Assembly (NCBI RefSeq): GCF_000272005.1
Contig: NZ_AKKU01000012.1
Span: 1 to 64,000 of the forward strand
Length of the DNA stretch: 64,000 bases
Origin: Alishewanella agri BL06
GTDB lineage: Bacteria; Pseudomonadota; Gammaproteobacteria; Enterobacterales; Alteromonadaceae
Direction of reading: 5' to 3'
The number at the start of each line of letters is the position of its first letter. Position 1 is the stretch's first letter. Below are positions 49,021 through 59,423 of this stretch, piece after piece. The notes beneath the pieces were generated by a model, which was not told the DNA's origin, did no database searches, and worked only from the letters and a program-made list of their open reading frames with translations. The position numbers and the translations under genes are program-made.

Positions 49021-51510
49021 TTAGAAGGTTGTACCAATATTGAAGCTAAAGTTTTCTTGTAAATCGCCTTCGTATTTTTTAATGATTTTCGCCAGGCTGA
49101 AGGTGAGAGGGCCCATTGGCGAAATCCATTGCACCGACACACCAGCTGAGGCGCGGATCAATCCAGGATCAGAGTAATCGACCAGCAGCGGCTCACGGTT
49201 GTCTTGCCGCAACTGTACCAAATTGGCATAGCGATTAATATCAAATTCTGTGTCCCAAACGTTACCGGCGTCAATAAATAAACTGGTACGTACTGAGTTG
49301 CGGTTTTCATCTTTCAGGAACGGTGTTGGTGTTATCAACTCCAGCGTTAGCATCGCCATCGCATTACCACCAATTGACCGTGTAGACACATTATAGTTGT
49401 CATTTACAGGGTCACTTGGGAAAGAACTGTTACCACCGATAGGATCCGGCACCCCTGGTACCACATTAGCGCCGCGGAAAATGGCGTGCGGGCCGATAAT
49501 CCGGTTTTCAAAGCCACGTAAGTTCTGGCCACCACCGTAGAAATTCTCGGTGAACGGTAAGGTATAGTCATAGCCATCTTTGTCACCATAACCATTACCA
49601 TAGCCCAGTTCCAGCTTGCTGCGGAATGACCATTGATGATCGCGACTTAGCGGAATATATTGCTGCGCTTCAAACTGCGTTTTGAAGTATTGCAAGTCGG
49701 AGTTAGGGGTGGTCGCACGCAACGTCAGACTAAACATCCGACCTGCAGTCGGGAATAAACCACGGTTTAACGTACTGTGCATCCAACCGGCACTTAACTC
49801 ATAGTTAGTAAAGTTGTAGCCACCATCCGGATTGCGGGCATCTAACAGCACTGCGCGGAAATGCCGCAATTGATCATATTCATTAATCGAATTGATCTTG
49901 TTCACCGAGACGTTACCACCAAAATTCAGACGGTTATATTCGTTAATCGGATAACCAATGCTGCCACCCACGCCATAACGTTTCTGGTTGTAGGCTTCCA
50001 GGTTAGACGAGGCACGGCTGTAATCGAGATCAGAATAGAACAGCTGACCGCCCAGGCTGACACCGTCGAGCGTAAAATACGGGTCGGTGTAAGTCAGACT
50101 AACACCTTTCTGGTACTTGTTAGTATTTAAACTAATGCCTGCGGCGTTACCTGAACCCAGGAAGTTATTTTGTTCAACACCAATCTGGAACGACAAGCCC
50201 TGGAAACTGCCATAAGAGACGCCGGCATTAAAACTACCCGATGGCTGCTCTTTAATAGTAAAACCAACATCAACCAAGTCATCAACACCAGGCACCGGCG
50301 CAGTATCAAACTCGACTTTTTCGATATACATCAGACGTTGGATCCGCTCTTTCGACAACTCCAACGCATCATTGGATAACCAGGCCCCTTCCATCTGCCG
50401 TAATTCGCGGCGAATGACTTCATCCCGGGTGTTGGCATTCCCTTTCACGTCAATCCGTCGCACGTATACGCGCTTACCCGGATCAACGCTGATGGTCAGT
50501 GCCACTTCTTTAGTATCATCGTTAATGTTAGGAATGGTGCGGACTTTCGAGTTGGCATAACCAAAACGCGCCAGTAAGCGGGCAATATTTTCTTCAGTAA
50601 AGGTGACTAAAGCGCCATTATATAACTGGCCTTTTTCCAACGGCAGAATAGAACGAATGATTTCTTCCTGACCAATTAAATCACCAACGAAGTTAATATC
50701 ACTGATTTTGTATTGTTCGCCTTCGGTCACATTTAAGGTGACGTAAACCGAGGTTTTATCCGGGCTCACCGCTACCTGTGAAGAATCGACATTAAAACGT
50801 AAATAACCACGATCCAGGTAGTAACTATTAATCTTTTCGATGTCCCCCTGCAAGGTTTGCTTCTGATAACGATCCGAGGTCCAGAACCGCCACCACGGCA
50901 TATCCTGCTTCGACTCCACCACACTGAGTAATTCATCATTACTAAACAAGGTGTTGCCAACAATGTTAATCTGGCGCACCGAAGCCGGATCACCCTCTTC
51001 AAATTCAAACTTCAGATTGACGCGGTTACGTGGCAGGTACGTGACCTTAACCTCAACCTTGGCCTGATATTTACCCACGCCGTGGTAAAATTCTGTCAGA
51101 CCATTTTCAATATTTTTCAGAATCGTCTTGTCCAGCGGCTCACCCACGACAATGCGGTTACCGGCCAGACTTTCCGACAGTTGCTCTTCTTTAATATCCT
51201 TGTTGCCATCAAACTCGATATTATTGATGGTTGGCCGCTCACGCAGCCGGTAAATAACGGTATTGCCATCACGGAACACCCGGATATCATCAAAATGGCC
51301 AGCGCCATATAGCGTACGGATACTGCGCGACAAGGTGTAGTCGGTCACCGTATCGCCAACATTAAACGGCAGATTATTCAGGGCCGCGCCTAACGCCACC
51401 CGTTGCAGACCTTCTACCTGAATGTCCTGTACGATAAAAGATTCTTCAGCAAACACTGAGTGACTGCCTGTAGCAAGCAAGATCGCAGCTACTAATCGCT
51501 TAATTGTCAT
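49021..51510 (-). CDS. bamA: Outer-membrane protein assembly factor BamA
   Basis: Core of the BAM complex that inserts beta-barrel proteins. The 829-residue precursor has a signal peptide (about 1-21), five POTRA domains (about 25-425) and a 16-strand barrel. The conserved loop-6 region (NLRGFE, about 660) contains the RGF motif and the chain ends in SFNIGTTF with the final aromatic. A typical neighbour pair, rseP-bamA-skp. Confidence 0.98.
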   Translation of the reverse strand: MTIKRLVAAILLATGSHSVFAEESFIVQDIQVEGLQRVALGAALNNLPFNVGDTVTDYTLSRSIRTLYGAGHFDDIRVFRDGNTVIYRLRERPTINNIEFDGNKDIKEEQLSESLAGNRIVVGEPLDKTILKNIENGLTEFYHGVGKYQAKVEVKVTYLPRNRVNLKFEFEEGDPASVRQINIVGNTLFSNDELLSVVESKQDMPWWRFWTSDRYQKQTLQGDIEKINSYYLDRGYLRFNVDSSQVAVSPDKTSVYVTLNVTEGEQYKISDINFVGDLIGQEEIIRSILPLEKGQLYNGALVTFTEENIARLLARFGYANSKVRTIPNINDDTKEVALTISVDPGKRVYVRRIDVKGNANTRDEVIRRELRQMEGAWLSNDALELSKERIQRLMYIEKVEFDTAPVPGVDDLVDVGFTIKEQPSGSFNAGVSYGSFQGLSFQIGVEQNNFLGSGNAAGISLNTNKYQKGVSLTYTDPYFTLDGVSLGGQLFYSDLDYSRASSNLEAYNQKRYGVGGSIGYPINEYNRLNFGGNVSVNKINSINEYDQLRHFRAVLLDARNPDGGYNFTNYELSAGWMHSTLNRGLFPTAGRMFSLTLRATTPNSDLQYFKTQFEAQQYIPLSRDHQWSFRSKLELGYGNGYGDKDGYDYTLPFTENFYGGGQNLRGFENRIIGPHAIFRGANVVPGVPDPIGGNSSFPSDPVNDNYNVSTRSIGGNAMAMLTLELITPTPFLKDENRNSVRTSLFIDAGNVWDTEFDINRYANLVQLRQDNREPLLVDYSDPGLIRASAGVSVQWISPMGPLTFSLAKIIKKYEGDLQENFSFNIGTTF

Positions 51511-51536
51511 TATTTGAACTACTTATGATTAGTTTA

Positions 51537-52892
51537 TTACAAACGAGAAATATCGTTGAGCAGCGCAATTCCCATTAACATCAGCAGGACTAAAGCACCG
51601 AAGCGAAAACCTATTTCCTGCGCTCTCTCAGAGACAGGTTTACCGCGTATTAGTTCCACCACAAGATACATTAAATGGCCGCCATCCAAAATAGGCAGCG
51701 GCAATAAATTGATCACCGCCAGATTGACACTGATCAGTGCCATAAAGGACAGAAAGGCGATTAACCCCATACTGGCCGTGCTACCAGCCCCCTGAGCGAT
51801 TGAAATTGGCCCGCTTAAATGTTTCACCGAGACATCACCGGTTAACAGCTTGCCCACCATCGCAAAGCTCAAACGTGTTAACTGCCAGGTTTGGGCAAAG
51901 CCCTCACCAATGGCCGCGAACACGCCATAGCGCTGGGTATAAATCAGATCATCTGGCCAGGGTGTAATTTGTGGCACTATGCCAAGCATCCCCTGGCTAA
52001 AACCATCGGCGCCAGTGGTTAAGGCTGGCGTTGCCACTAGCTGTAATGTCTGGCCATCCCGGCTAATCTCTAACTGCAGCGGCTGCTCTGGATGATTTCT
52101 GATCCACTGTTCGATCTGCTGCCACTCAGTTACCGGCTGGCTATTAATCGTCAGAAGGGTATCACCCACTTGCAAACCTGCCGCTTCCGCCGCTGAGCCT
52201 GGCGTTATTTGGGCCAGCGTCGTGGTTGCTTTCGGGCCAAGCAGTTGTAATCCCAAACTGGAGAATACCGACTGCTGATCGGGATTAAATTGCCAATCCC
52301 GGGTATCCAGTACCCGTTGCCGTTCGGCTAAACTGTCGCGGTCTTGCACCGTCAACGTAATTTGTGGCCGGCCGAGCTGTTCCACCAACAATAAGTTTGC
52401 ACTACGGATATCTCTTACCGTGCGGCCATTAATCGCTTTTAACTGCTCGTTCTCGCGCACGCCGGCCGCAGCGGCTATCGAAGCGGGCTGCGCACCGCTA
52501 AATACCGGCTTAACTTCCGGCACACCGACCAGATACATCAGCCAGAGTAATAAAATCGCAAAAATAAAATTGGCGCCGGGTCCAGCGGCAATAATCGCCA
52601 TCCGTTGCCAAACGCTTTTATGATTAAACGCCAGATCACGAAACTGTGGTAGCACCGGGTCAATTCGCTCATCCAGCATCCGCACATAACCACCCAACGG
52701 GATAGCGGCCACCACAAACTCGGTACCCTGGCGATCGCGCCAACTAAATAACGCCTTACCAAAACCGATAGAAAAACGCTTTACCAGCACACCATTTTTA
52801 CGTGCTACCCAGAAATGACCAAACTCGTGCACGGTCACTAAAATACCCAGTGCAACGACAAAACTCAGTACATTCCATAACAAGGCTAACAT
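51537..52892 (-). CDS. rseP: Site-2 protease RseP
   Basis: Inner-membrane zinc protease that cleaves anti-sigma factor RseA in the sigma-E pathway. The 451-residue chain has HEFGHF (H22, E23, H26) in the first transmembrane helix, two PDZ domains (about 115-290), and the third zinc ligand in PLPILDGGHLMY (Asp near 400). Four helices are visible. It begins where dxr ends (TGATG-type overlap). Confidence 0.97.
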   Translation of the reverse strand: MLALLWNVLSFVVALGILVTVHEFGHFWVARKNGVLVKRFSIGFGKALFSWRDRQGTEFVVAAIPLGGYVRMLDERIDPVLPQFRDLAFNHKSVWQRMAIIAAGPGANFIFAILLLWLMYLVGVPEVKPVFSGAQPASIAAAAGVRENEQLKAINGRTVRDIRSANLLLVEQLGRPQITLTVQDRDSLAERQRVLDTRDWQFNPDQQSVFSSLGLQLLGPKATTTLAQITPGSAAEAAGLQVGDTLLTINSQPVTEWQQIEQWIRNHPEQPLQLEISRDGQTLQLVATPALTTGADGFSQGMLGIVPQITPWPDDLIYTQRYGVFAAIGEGFAQTWQLTRLSFAMVGKLLTGDVSVKHLSGPISIAQGAGSTASMGLIAFLSFMALISVNLAVINLLPLPILDGGHLMYLVVELIRGKPVSERAQEIGFRFGALVLLMLMGIALLNDISRL

Positions 52893-54082
52893 CAGATTTT
52901 TCCTAGCTGTGCCTGGGCATAAACCCGACTTTGATGATCCAGCGCCAATATAGCATCCAGACTCCGGGCATCATAGCCAGCAAATTTTGCCAAGGCTCGC
53001 TGATTTAGTTCACTAATACCGGGAAACGACAATTCACCACGCAAAAACGCCGCCACTGCGACTTCGTTAGCCGCATTTAGGGCGGTAGTCGCGCCCTGGC
53101 CGGCGGCACAGGCCTCTATCGCCAAATAGAGATTGGGATAACGGGCCGGCTCTGGTTTACTAAAGGTGAAGGCTGACAACTGAAAGAAATCTAATGGAGG
53201 CACCGGACTACTGATCCGCTCCGGGAACGCCAGAGCATGGGCAATAGGGGTGCGCATATCCGGTTGACCAAGCTGAGCCAATACCGAACCATCACTATAT
53301 TGCACCATAGAATGAATAATACTTTGTGGGTGAATCACCACCTGAATATCGTCCGGCGAACAATTAAACAGCCAGCGCGCTTCGATAAATTCCAGCCCCT
53401 TATTCATCATGGTGGCGCTATCAACCGAGATTTTCTGGCCCATACTCCAGTTTGGATGTGCGACAGCTTCGGCCGGTGTCACCTCAGCAAAACCGGCTAA
53501 GGGTCGATGCAGAAAAGGCCCGCCGCTGCCGGTGAGCAGCAAACGGCTAATGCCATGCTCGGCAAGCCGACCACGACCGGCTGCCTGTTGTAACGCCAGC
53601 GGTAAACATTGAAAAATGGCGTTATGTTCACTATCAATCGGCAATAAGGTGGCACCATGGGCTGCGACTTTCTGCATAAACAGCTCGCCGCTCATCACCA
53701 GTGCTTCTTTGTTAGCCAAAAGCACGCGTTTACCAGCTTCGACGGCCGCCAGCGTAGGCAGTAAACCTGCGGCGCCGACAATCGCCGCCATCACCATATC
53801 GGCATCCGGATGGGCAGCCAGTTCAATCAGACCTTGCTCACCGGCTAACACCTCGGTTGGCAGACCAGCCTGCCGTAGCCGAAACTTCAGCTCAGCGGCT
53901 GCAGCAGGATCTTGCATCGCCGCATAACGGGGCCTGACCTGCACACATTGCGCAAAAAGTTTATCGACGGCAGTAGCGGCGGTTAACGCCAGTACCTGGT
54001 ATTTATCCGGATGCTGTGCGACAACCGACAAGGTGCTGCAACCAATAGAGCCAGTCGCCCCCAGAATCACCAACTGCTTCAT
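52892..54082 (-). CDS. dxr: 1-deoxy-D-xylulose 5-phosphate reductoisomerase
   Basis: Second step of the MEP isoprenoid pathway. The 396-residue protein has NADPH-binding [11 protein letters not shown] (about 8-18), [10 protein letters not shown], the metal-binding [11 protein letters not shown] (about 150) and the substrate loop [13 protein letters not shown]. Overlaps cdsA by four bases. Confidence 0.98.
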   Translation of the reverse strand: MKQLVILGATGSIGCSTLSVVAQHPDKYQVLALTAATAVDKLFAQCVQVRPRYAAMQDPAAAAELKFRLRQAGLPTEVLAGEQGLIELAAHPDADMVMAAIVGAAGLLPTLAAVEAGKRVLLANKEALVMSGELFMQKVAAHGATLLPIDSEHNAIFQCLPLALQQAAGRGRLAEHGISRLLLTGSGGPFLHRPLAGFAEVTPAEAVAHPNWSMGQKISVDSATMMNKGLEFIEARWLFNCSPDDIQVVIHPQSIIHSMVQYSDGSVLAQLGQPDMRTPIAHALAFPERISSPVPPLDFFQLSAFTFSKPEPARYPNLYLAIEACAAGQGATTALNAANEVAVAAFLRGELSFPGISELNQRALAKFAGYDARSLDAILALDHQSRVYAQAQLGKI

Positions 54083-54945
54083 AGAAACTGTTTACCCAAA
54101 AAGGCCAGCAGCAATGCATACAAAGGTGCGGTAGCCGTCAGGCTGTCAATCCGATCTAAAATGCCGCCATGGCCGGGTAAAAACGCGCCGCTGTCTTTTT
54201 TACCGGCAACACGTTTAAACATACTCTCACTTAAATCGCCAAATACCGATAACAAAGTCAGGGCTATCGCCGCCAGGTACCAGTGCCAGCTGACGCCAGG
54301 CCAGCTCTGCCAGCTAAGTAACGCCGTCAACACTAATAACACCAGACCTAAGCCACCGAGCAAACCTTCCAGCGTTTTACCGGGGCTGACTTTAGGCAGC
54401 AATTTGGTTTTTCCAAACGGCTTACCGACCAGATAGCCACCAATATCTGCCGCCCAAACTAAACCCAGTAAGGCAAAAATCAGCCAGCCACCATAGAACG
54501 ACGATTGTTCGTAGCCGATGTTGCGGATAAAGATCAACGCCGCCCAGGCTGGCAATAAAGTACACCAACCCATTAGGGCCCGGCGCCAATCGCTACTGGC
54601 CCACAGATGTTGGCTCGCCGGAAAACTCAGCACCAGCACAATAGCGAGCAACCACCAGGCAGCGCCCAGTAACAAGATACTGAGTAAAGGGGTGTTATTC
54701 AGCAGGGAGCCGGCAGTATCAAAGGTTGTCAGGGCATAAAATACCGCCATTAATATCGCGGTCAGTGCAACATAGCTGGCCCGGCTACGACGATTGGCCA
54801 AACCACAAAAACCGCTCCACTCCCACGAGCCGAGCAAAAACGCTGCAGACAGTACGGCAGCAAAGCCCGATAAGGGCAAATAAAATACTGCTGCCAGCGC
54901 CAGCGGCGCCAGAATTAAAGCAGTGATCACGCGTTGCTTAAACAA
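54079..54945 (-). CDS. cdsA: Phosphatidate cytidylyltransferase
   Basis: Makes CDP-diacylglycerol from phosphatidate and CTP in the inner membrane. The 288-residue, highly hydrophobic protein (about eight helices) carries the family signature near the C-terminus, [26 protein letters not shown]. Starts five bases after the uppS stop. Confidence 0.96.
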   Translation of the reverse strand: MFKQRVITALILAPLALAAVFYLPLSGFAAVLSAAFLLGSWEWSGFCGLANRRSRASYVALTAILMAVFYALTTFDTAGSLLNNTPLLSILLLGAAWWLLAIVLVLSFPASQHLWASSDWRRALMGWCTLLPAWAALIFIRNIGYEQSSFYGGWLIFALLGLVWAADIGGYLVGKPFGKTKLLPKVSPGKTLEGLLGGLGLVLLVLTALLSWQSWPGVSWHWYLAAIALTLLSVFGDLSESMFKRVAGKKDSGAFLPGHGGILDRIDSLTATAPLYALLLAFLGKQFL

Positions 54946-54950
54946 TATTG

Positions 54951-55718
54951 TTATCCTTTATTATTTGCTGCAGCAAGCTCTCGAATCTGCGCCCCGGTGC
55001 AACCGAAACGCCGTTCACGATTAATATAAGCGGCAATCGCCTCTGAAAACACCTGTTGGTCAAAGTCAGGCCACAGCGTTTCAGTAAACCAGAACTCGGC
55101 ATAAGCAGCCTGCCACAACAGAAAATTACTGATCCTTAGATCACCGCCAGTACGGATCAGTAAATCCAGTTCCGGCTGCTCTGCCATTTGCACCTGAGCA
55201 CCTAATGTCTGTTCGGTAATGTCTGCTGGCTGCAACTCACCACCTTGTACCTGTTCTGCCAGCTTCCGGCAGGCCGCGACGATGTCCCAACGCCCACCAT
55301 AATTAGCCGCAATATTTAACGTCATGGCAGTGTTTTCGGCCGTCAGTTGTTCAGCCTTACGAATGCTTTGCACCAGCTTATCGCTAAATGCCGATAAATC
55401 GCCAACAATTTTCAAGCGGATATTATTTTTGTGCAGCGCCTTAACTTCTTTCTGCAAGACCATTAAGAATAGCTGCATTAAGGTGCTGACTTCCTCTTCC
55501 GGCCGCCGCCAGTTTTCACTACTAAAGGCAAATAAGGTCAGCGATTGAATACCCAACTCGCGACAAAAACTGACGCTGCGCCGGACCGCTTCAACCCCTT
55601 TTTTATGACCCCAGACTCTTGGTTTACCCTGCCGCTCGGCCCAGCGTCCATTGCCATCCATGATAATCGCCACATGTTGTGGCAAACTTTGCTGTTTTAG
55701 CTGAGGTACTGCAGTCAT
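54951..55718 (-). CDS. uppS: Undecaprenyl diphosphate synthase
   Basis: Cis-prenyltransferase making the C55 carrier for peptidoglycan and O-antigen. The 255-residue product begins at the ATG at 55718, giving the E. coli-like length (253); a longer TTG-initiated frame from 55748 is unnecessary. Catalytic motif [14 protein letters not shown] (about 18-31) and SSENWRRP are clear, and [18 protein letters not shown] is the conserved RxR..SNFLLWQ block. Confidence 0.97.
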   Translation of the reverse strand: MTAVPQLKQQSLPQHVAIIMDGNGRWAERQGKPRVWGHKKGVEAVRRSVSFCRELGIQSLTLFAFSSENWRRPEEEVSTLMQLFLMVLQKEVKALHKNNIRLKIVGDLSAFSDKLVQSIRKAEQLTAENTAMTLNIAANYGGRWDIVAACRKLAEQVQGGELQPADITEQTLGAQVQMAEQPELDLLIRTGGDLRISNFLLWQAAYAEFWFTETLWPDFDQQVFSEAIAAYINRERRFGCTGAQIRELAAANNKG

Positions 55719-55755
55719 CCGTAGAACCTGTGTTGTTATTATTGCCAAAAGACGG

Positions 55756-55782
55756 TTAGGCTATAGCACTGCGACGGAGTTC
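55756..55782 (-). promoter_or_regulatory. Possible sigma-E promoter upstream of uppS
   Basis: On the minus strand GAACTC (55782-55777), a 16-base spacer and CCTAA (55760-55756) resemble sigma-E GAACTT-N16-TCTGA/TCTAA with one mismatch in each box. It would drive the uppS-cdsA-dxr-rseP-bamA section, 38 bases before the uppS ATG. Tentative. Confidence 0.4.
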
Positions 55783-55795
55783 AGCCTGGCATTAA

Positions 55796-55830
55796 CAAAA
55801 AGCGCCGCGGAGTATAACTGACACGGCGCT
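55796..55830 (-). terminator. Terminator after frr
   Basis: AGCGCCG/CGGCGCT 7-bp stem (55801-55807 with 55824-55830) with A-run on one side and T-run on the other, 43 bases after the frr stop. The minus-strand T tract would end the rpsB-frr message before uppS, in line with a separate promoter for uppS. The loop is long (16 bases). Confidence 0.65.
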
Positions 55831-55872
55831 TTTATGACGCTATAACCAGAAAATCGACGTTGCAAGTCCGGT

Positions 55873-56430
55873 TTAGACTTCCATCAGTTCCTTTTCTTTC
55901 TCGGCCAGCACATCATCCACTTTTTTCACGAACAGATCAGTGATCTTTTGGATCTCATCTGCGGCCTTACGCTCATCATCCTCACTAATTTCTTTATCTT
56001 TTAGTAAGGCTTTAAAATCGGCATTGGCATCACGACGGATATTGCGAATGGCGACCCGGCCGCCCTCAGCTTCACCGCGTACTAATTTAACTAAATCTTT
56101 GCGACGCTCTTCGGTCAGTGGTGGCAGCGGCACCCGAATCACCGTACCAGCAGACATTGGGTTTAAGCCCAGGTTAGAAGCCATAATGGCTTTTTCTACC
56201 GCCTGCGTCAGACTTTTATCGAAAACGGTAATCGCCAGAGTACGGGAGTCTTCAATAGAAACGTTAGCAACCTGACGCAGTGGCGTATCTGCGCCATAAT
56301 AAGAAACCTGAATACCATCTAACAGGCTTGGGTGAGCACGGCCGGTACGAACTTTGGTTAGTTGGCTTTTCAGCGCGTCTACGCTTTTTTCCATCCGGAC
56401 TTTTGCGTCAGCAATAATGTCGTTAATCAC
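55873..56430 (-). CDS. frr: Ribosome recycling factor
   Basis: Splits post-termination ribosomes with EF-G. The 185-residue product has the two-domain RRF pattern: helical ends and the [24 protein letters not shown]-like segment, plus [15 protein letters not shown]-like sequence. Same length as E. coli Frr. An inverted repeat GGCGCC of unknown role lies between pyrH and frr (56459-56475). Confidence 0.97.
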   Translation of the reverse strand: MINDIIADAKVRMEKSVDALKSQLTKVRTGRAHPSLLDGIQVSYYGADTPLRQVANVSIEDSRTLAITVFDKSLTQAVEKAIMASNLGLNPMSAGTVIRVPLPPLTEERRKDLVKLVRGEAEGGRVAIRNIRRDANADFKALLKDKEISEDDERKAADEIQKITDLFVKKVDDVLAEKEKELMEV

Positions 56431-56489
56431 GATCGTTATCCTTTTATTTATCCAGCTGTGGCGCCAACGGCGCCATTAGGCCGGCTAGT

Positions 56490-57230
56490 TTACTGTAAAT
56501 TTTCCTGATGGTCGATGGTTGTGCCTTCGGCCTCCCCCATAATCACCCGCTTTAAGGCGCCGGGTTTGTTCATATTAAACACCCGGATTTGCAGATTATG
56601 GTCGCGCGCCAGCGTAAAAGCGGCTAAATCCATCACTTTAAGTTCTTTATCCAGCACTTCGGTATAGGTGAGTTGGCTGTATAGCGTAGCATTAGGATCT
56701 TTAACCGGATCGGCAGAATAGACGCCATCCACCTTAGTGGCTTTTAACACCGCATCAGCTTCAATTTCAATGCCGCGTAAGCAGGCAGCGGAGTCAGTGG
56801 TAAAGAATGGGTTACCGGTACCGGCAGAGAAAATCACCACCCGGCCCGATTTTAATAAACTGATCGCTTCAGCCCAGCTATAGGCATCACAGACGCCATT
56901 TAATGGGATGGCACTCATCATGCGGGCGTTCACATAAGCCCGGTGCAGCGCATCACGCATCGCCAAACCGTTCATTACGGTGGCTAGCATCCCCATATGG
57001 TCGCCGACCACCCGGTTCATCCCGGCTTTAGCCAGGCCTTCACCGCGGAAAATGTTACCGCCGCCTATCACGATACCAACCTGCACCCCCAGTTCAACCA
57101 GTTCTTTAATTTCCTGGGCCATGCGGTCAAGCACTTTCGGATCGATACCAAAGCCTTCATCGCCCATCAGGGCCTCACCACTGAGTTTTAACAGAATGCG
57201 CCGATACATAGGTTTTGGATTGATACTCAT
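56490..57230 (-). CDS. pyrH: Uridylate kinase
   Basis: Converts UMP to UDP. The 246-residue amino-acid-kinase-fold protein has [11 protein letters not shown] near the start, [10 protein letters not shown], the [15 protein letters not shown] motif and a C-terminal GTT. Lies between tsf and frr as in E. coli, although a terminator stands between tsf and pyrH. Confidence 0.97.
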   Translation of the reverse strand: MSINPKPMYRRILLKLSGEALMGDEGFGIDPKVLDRMAQEIKELVELGVQVGIVIGGGNIFRGEGLAKAGMNRVVGDHMGMLATVMNGLAMRDALHRAYVNARMMSAIPLNGVCDAYSWAEAISLLKSGRVVIFSAGTGNPFFTTDSAACLRGIEIEADAVLKATKVDGVYSADPVKDPNATLYSQLTYTEVLDKELKVMDLAAFTLARDHNLQIRVFNMNKPGALKRVIMGEAEGTTIDHQENLQ

Positions 57231-57342
57231 GGTTACCCCTAGTGCTGTTGGTGTTGTTATGCAGTTATACCCGTCATCCTTGCAGATACGGCGGTGTTAG
57301 CTCCCCGTATCTGCAATGCTTTTGGGTGTATGCGAGCCGGGC

Positions 57343-57370
57343 AAAAAAAAACCGCGACTTAGGTCGCGGT
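57343..57370 (-). terminator. Rho-independent terminator of tsf
   Basis: On the minus strand an 8-bp GC-rich stem (57363-57370 with 57351-57358, TTAG-type loop) followed by eight T, 38 bases after the tsf stop. Confidence 0.92.
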
Positions 57371-57407
57371 TATTTTAGCGTTTTTACGCCATTTGCTAAA
57401 GCGCAAA

Positions 57408-58280
57408 TTACTTCTTGGCAGCAGCGATTTGAGCCGCAACTTCAGCCGCGAAGTCTTCTTCTTTCTTCTCAATACCTTCGCCCACTTCCAGACGAATGAA
57501 AGAAATGGCTTTGGCACCGTGTTGCTTCAGGAATTCGCCAGTCGTGATTGACGGATCTTTCACGAACGGTTGACCTGTTAAGCTCACTTCGCCAGTGAAC
57601 TTAGTCATCCGGCCAGCAACCATTTTCTCAGCGATTTCTTGTGGCTTGCCAGAGTTAACCGCGATTTCAACCTGGATTTGACGCTCACGCTCAACCACTT
57701 CAGCAGAGACATCTTCCGGGTTAACATAACCTGGATTGTTTGCTGCAACGTGCATTGCTACGTCTTTGGCGATATCTTCGTTACCACCTTCCAGCACGGC
57801 TAATACACCGATACGGCCAGAGTGGATGTACTGACCGATCACTGCGCCAGTTACTTTAGCGATACGACGTACGTTGATGTTTTCACCGATTTTGGCAACC
57901 AGAGTAGCACGGGTATCTTCAACCGAAGTACCATTCAGATCAGCCGCTAACAGCGCTTCAACGGTGTCGATGTTCTGAGCTTGCGCCAGATCAGCAACGC
58001 TGTTGGCGAAGGCCAGGAAGCTGGCGTCACGGGCTACGAAGTCAGTTTCGCAGTTAAATTCAATGGCCAGACCTACACCGTTAGCAACGCGGGTTAATAC
58101 CACGCCTTCAGCAGCGATACGGCCGGCTTTCTTGGCAGCCTTGGCTAAGCCGCTTTTACGCATGGCGTCGATTGCCGCTTCGATGTCACCACTGGTCTCT
58201 TCTAACGCTTTTTTACAATCCATCATGCCAGCGCCAGTGCGCTCGCGTAATTCTTTAACTAATGCGGCAGTTACAGCCAT
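57408..58280 (-). CDS. tsf: Elongation factor Ts
   Basis: Nucleotide exchange factor for EF-Tu. The 290-residue protein (E. coli 283) starts at the ATG at 58280 with AGGAAG about eight bases upstream and opens [20 protein letters not shown], matching the family. An extension to 58310 is not needed. The first EF-Ts signature and [15 protein letters not shown] are intact. Confidence 0.97.
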   Translation of the reverse strand: MAVTAALVKELRERTGAGMMDCKKALEETSGDIEAAIDAMRKSGLAKAAKKAGRIAAEGVVLTRVANGVGLAIEFNCETDFVARDASFLAFANSVADLAQAQNIDTVEALLAADLNGTSVEDTRATLVAKIGENINVRRIAKVTGAVIGQYIHSGRIGVLAVLEGGNEDIAKDVAMHVAANNPGYVNPEDVSAEVVERERQIQVEIAVNSGKPQEIAEKMVAGRMTKFTGEVSLTGQPFVKDPSITTGEFLKQHGAKAISFIRLEVGEGIEKKEEDFAAEVAAQIAAAKK

Positions 58281-58311
58281 GGGAGCTTCCTCGTAATTTA
58301 GTTCAGACAAA

Positions 58312-58330
58312 CAGGGGCGAGACGCCCCTG
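58312..58330 (-). terminator. Hairpin between rpsB and tsf, possible attenuator
   Basis: CAGGGGCG/CGCCCCTG 8-bp perfect stem with an AGA loop (58312-58330). On the minus strand only a short TTTGT follows, so it may give partial termination or pausing, lowering tsf relative to rpsB. Weak evidence. Confidence 0.45.
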
Positions 58331-58385
58331 TTGCAAAGTGATCCTGCAGTTCAGCCGAGCTTAAACCCGGCTGATGACAGAATAA

Positions 58386-59114
58386 TTATTCTGCTTCAAC
58401 GAAGGCTTCAGCTTCAGCCTGGACTTCGATGTTTTTGTCACGACCTTCCTGGATGGCTTGACCAACAGCGCCCAGATATAACTGGATAGCGCGGATGGCG
58501 TCGTCGTTGCCAGGGATTACGTAGTCAACACCTTTAGGATCTGAGTTAGTATCTACAATAGCTACTACCGGGATACCCAGGTTGTTGGCTTCTTTGATCG
58601 CGATATGCTCGTGGTCAGCGTCGATAACGAATAATACGTCCGGTAAGCCGCCCATCTCTTTGATACCGCCTAAGCTCTTTTCCAGCTTGTCCATCTCACG
58701 GGTACGGTCTAAAGCTTCTTTCTTGGTCAGCTTGTCGAAAGTACCGTCCTGGCTTTGTGCTTCCAGGTCTTTTAAACGCTTGATTGACTGACGAACAGTT
58801 TTCCAGTTAGTCAGCATACCACCTAACCAGCGGTGGTTTACGTAGAACTGGTCGGCTTTCACTGCGGCTTCTTTGATTGCTTCTGAAGCTGCACGCTTAG
58901 TGCCTACGAACAGGATTTTGCCTTTTTTGGCAGCGACTTGCTGAATGAACGCCAGCGCATCATTCATCATTGGAACAGTTTGCTCCAGGTTGATGATGTG
59001 AACGCGGTTACGGGCGCCGAAAATGAACGGCTTCATTTTTGGGTTCCAGTAACGGGTTTGGTGACCGAAGTGTACGCCCGCCTGGAGCATGTCGCGCATT
59101 GAAACTTTTGCCAT
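58386..59114 (-). CDS. rpsB: 30S ribosomal protein S2
   Basis: Small-subunit ribosomal protein. The 242-residue product matches E. coli S2 (241): [19 protein letters not shown] start, [14 protein letters not shown] and [19 protein letters not shown]. First gene of the superoperon, with a long structured leader. Confidence 0.98.
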   Translation of the reverse strand: MAKVSMRDMLQAGVHFGHQTRYWNPKMKPFIFGARNRVHIINLEQTVPMMNDALAFIQQVAAKKGKILFVGTKRAASEAIKEAAVKADQFYVNHRWLGGMLTNWKTVRQSIKRLKDLEAQSQDGTFDKLTKKEALDRTREMDKLEKSLGGIKEMGGLPDVLFVIDADHEHIAIKEANNLGIPVVAIVDTNSDPKGVDYVIPGNDDAIRAIQLYLGAVGQAIQEGRDKNIEVQAEAEAFVEAE

Positions 59115-59131
59115 GATAATTTTCCTGTAAA

Positions 59132-59205
59132 GGGGTTAGGCCTCCATGCATCCCATATGCCGACCCGACTCTCGTCAGGCACCCCGGAATATGTGTCGAT
59201 GCATG
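59132..59205 (-). ncRNA. Structured rpsB leader (S2 autoregulation/t44-like)
   Basis: The minus-strand 5' leader of rpsB can fold: CATGCATC (59205-59198) pairs with GATGCATG (59152-59145), GGGGT (59185-59181) with ACCCC (59136-59132), and an inner hairpin CCTGAC-GAGA-GTCGGG (59179-59164). E. coli has the t44/tff RNA in this spacer, and its rpsB leader mediates autoregulation by S2. I infer an equivalent here. The rest of the 309-base divergent spacer between rpsB and map should contain both promoters; I see no gene in it. Confidence 0.65.
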
Positions 59206-59423
59206 TGTGTTATTTAATTTAGGGTTTGTGCAGCGTCGCTGCCGACAAAAACCTTTAACTTATAACCAGAAATTCTGTAAAGCTACAGCAAACTGATGCC
59301 AAGTTAGGGTACAATGCCGTTTGCGAAATTGCGGCGCGCTTTATACCATAACGCCGTTCAGAATACAATCGAATCAGTTAATTTGCAGCCGTTTGCCCCA
59401 CAGCGAAACAGAGAGAATCACCG

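Noticed and set aside
51620-51660. Sigma-E-like promoter inside rseP upstream of bamA
   Set aside because: GGAACTA is present but no acceptable -10 lies at the right spacing.
56459-56475. TGGCGCC-AAC-GGCGCCA repeat between pyrH and frr
   Set aside because: A perfect inverted repeat with no T tract or known motif; may be a stabilising RNA hairpin but cannot be assigned.
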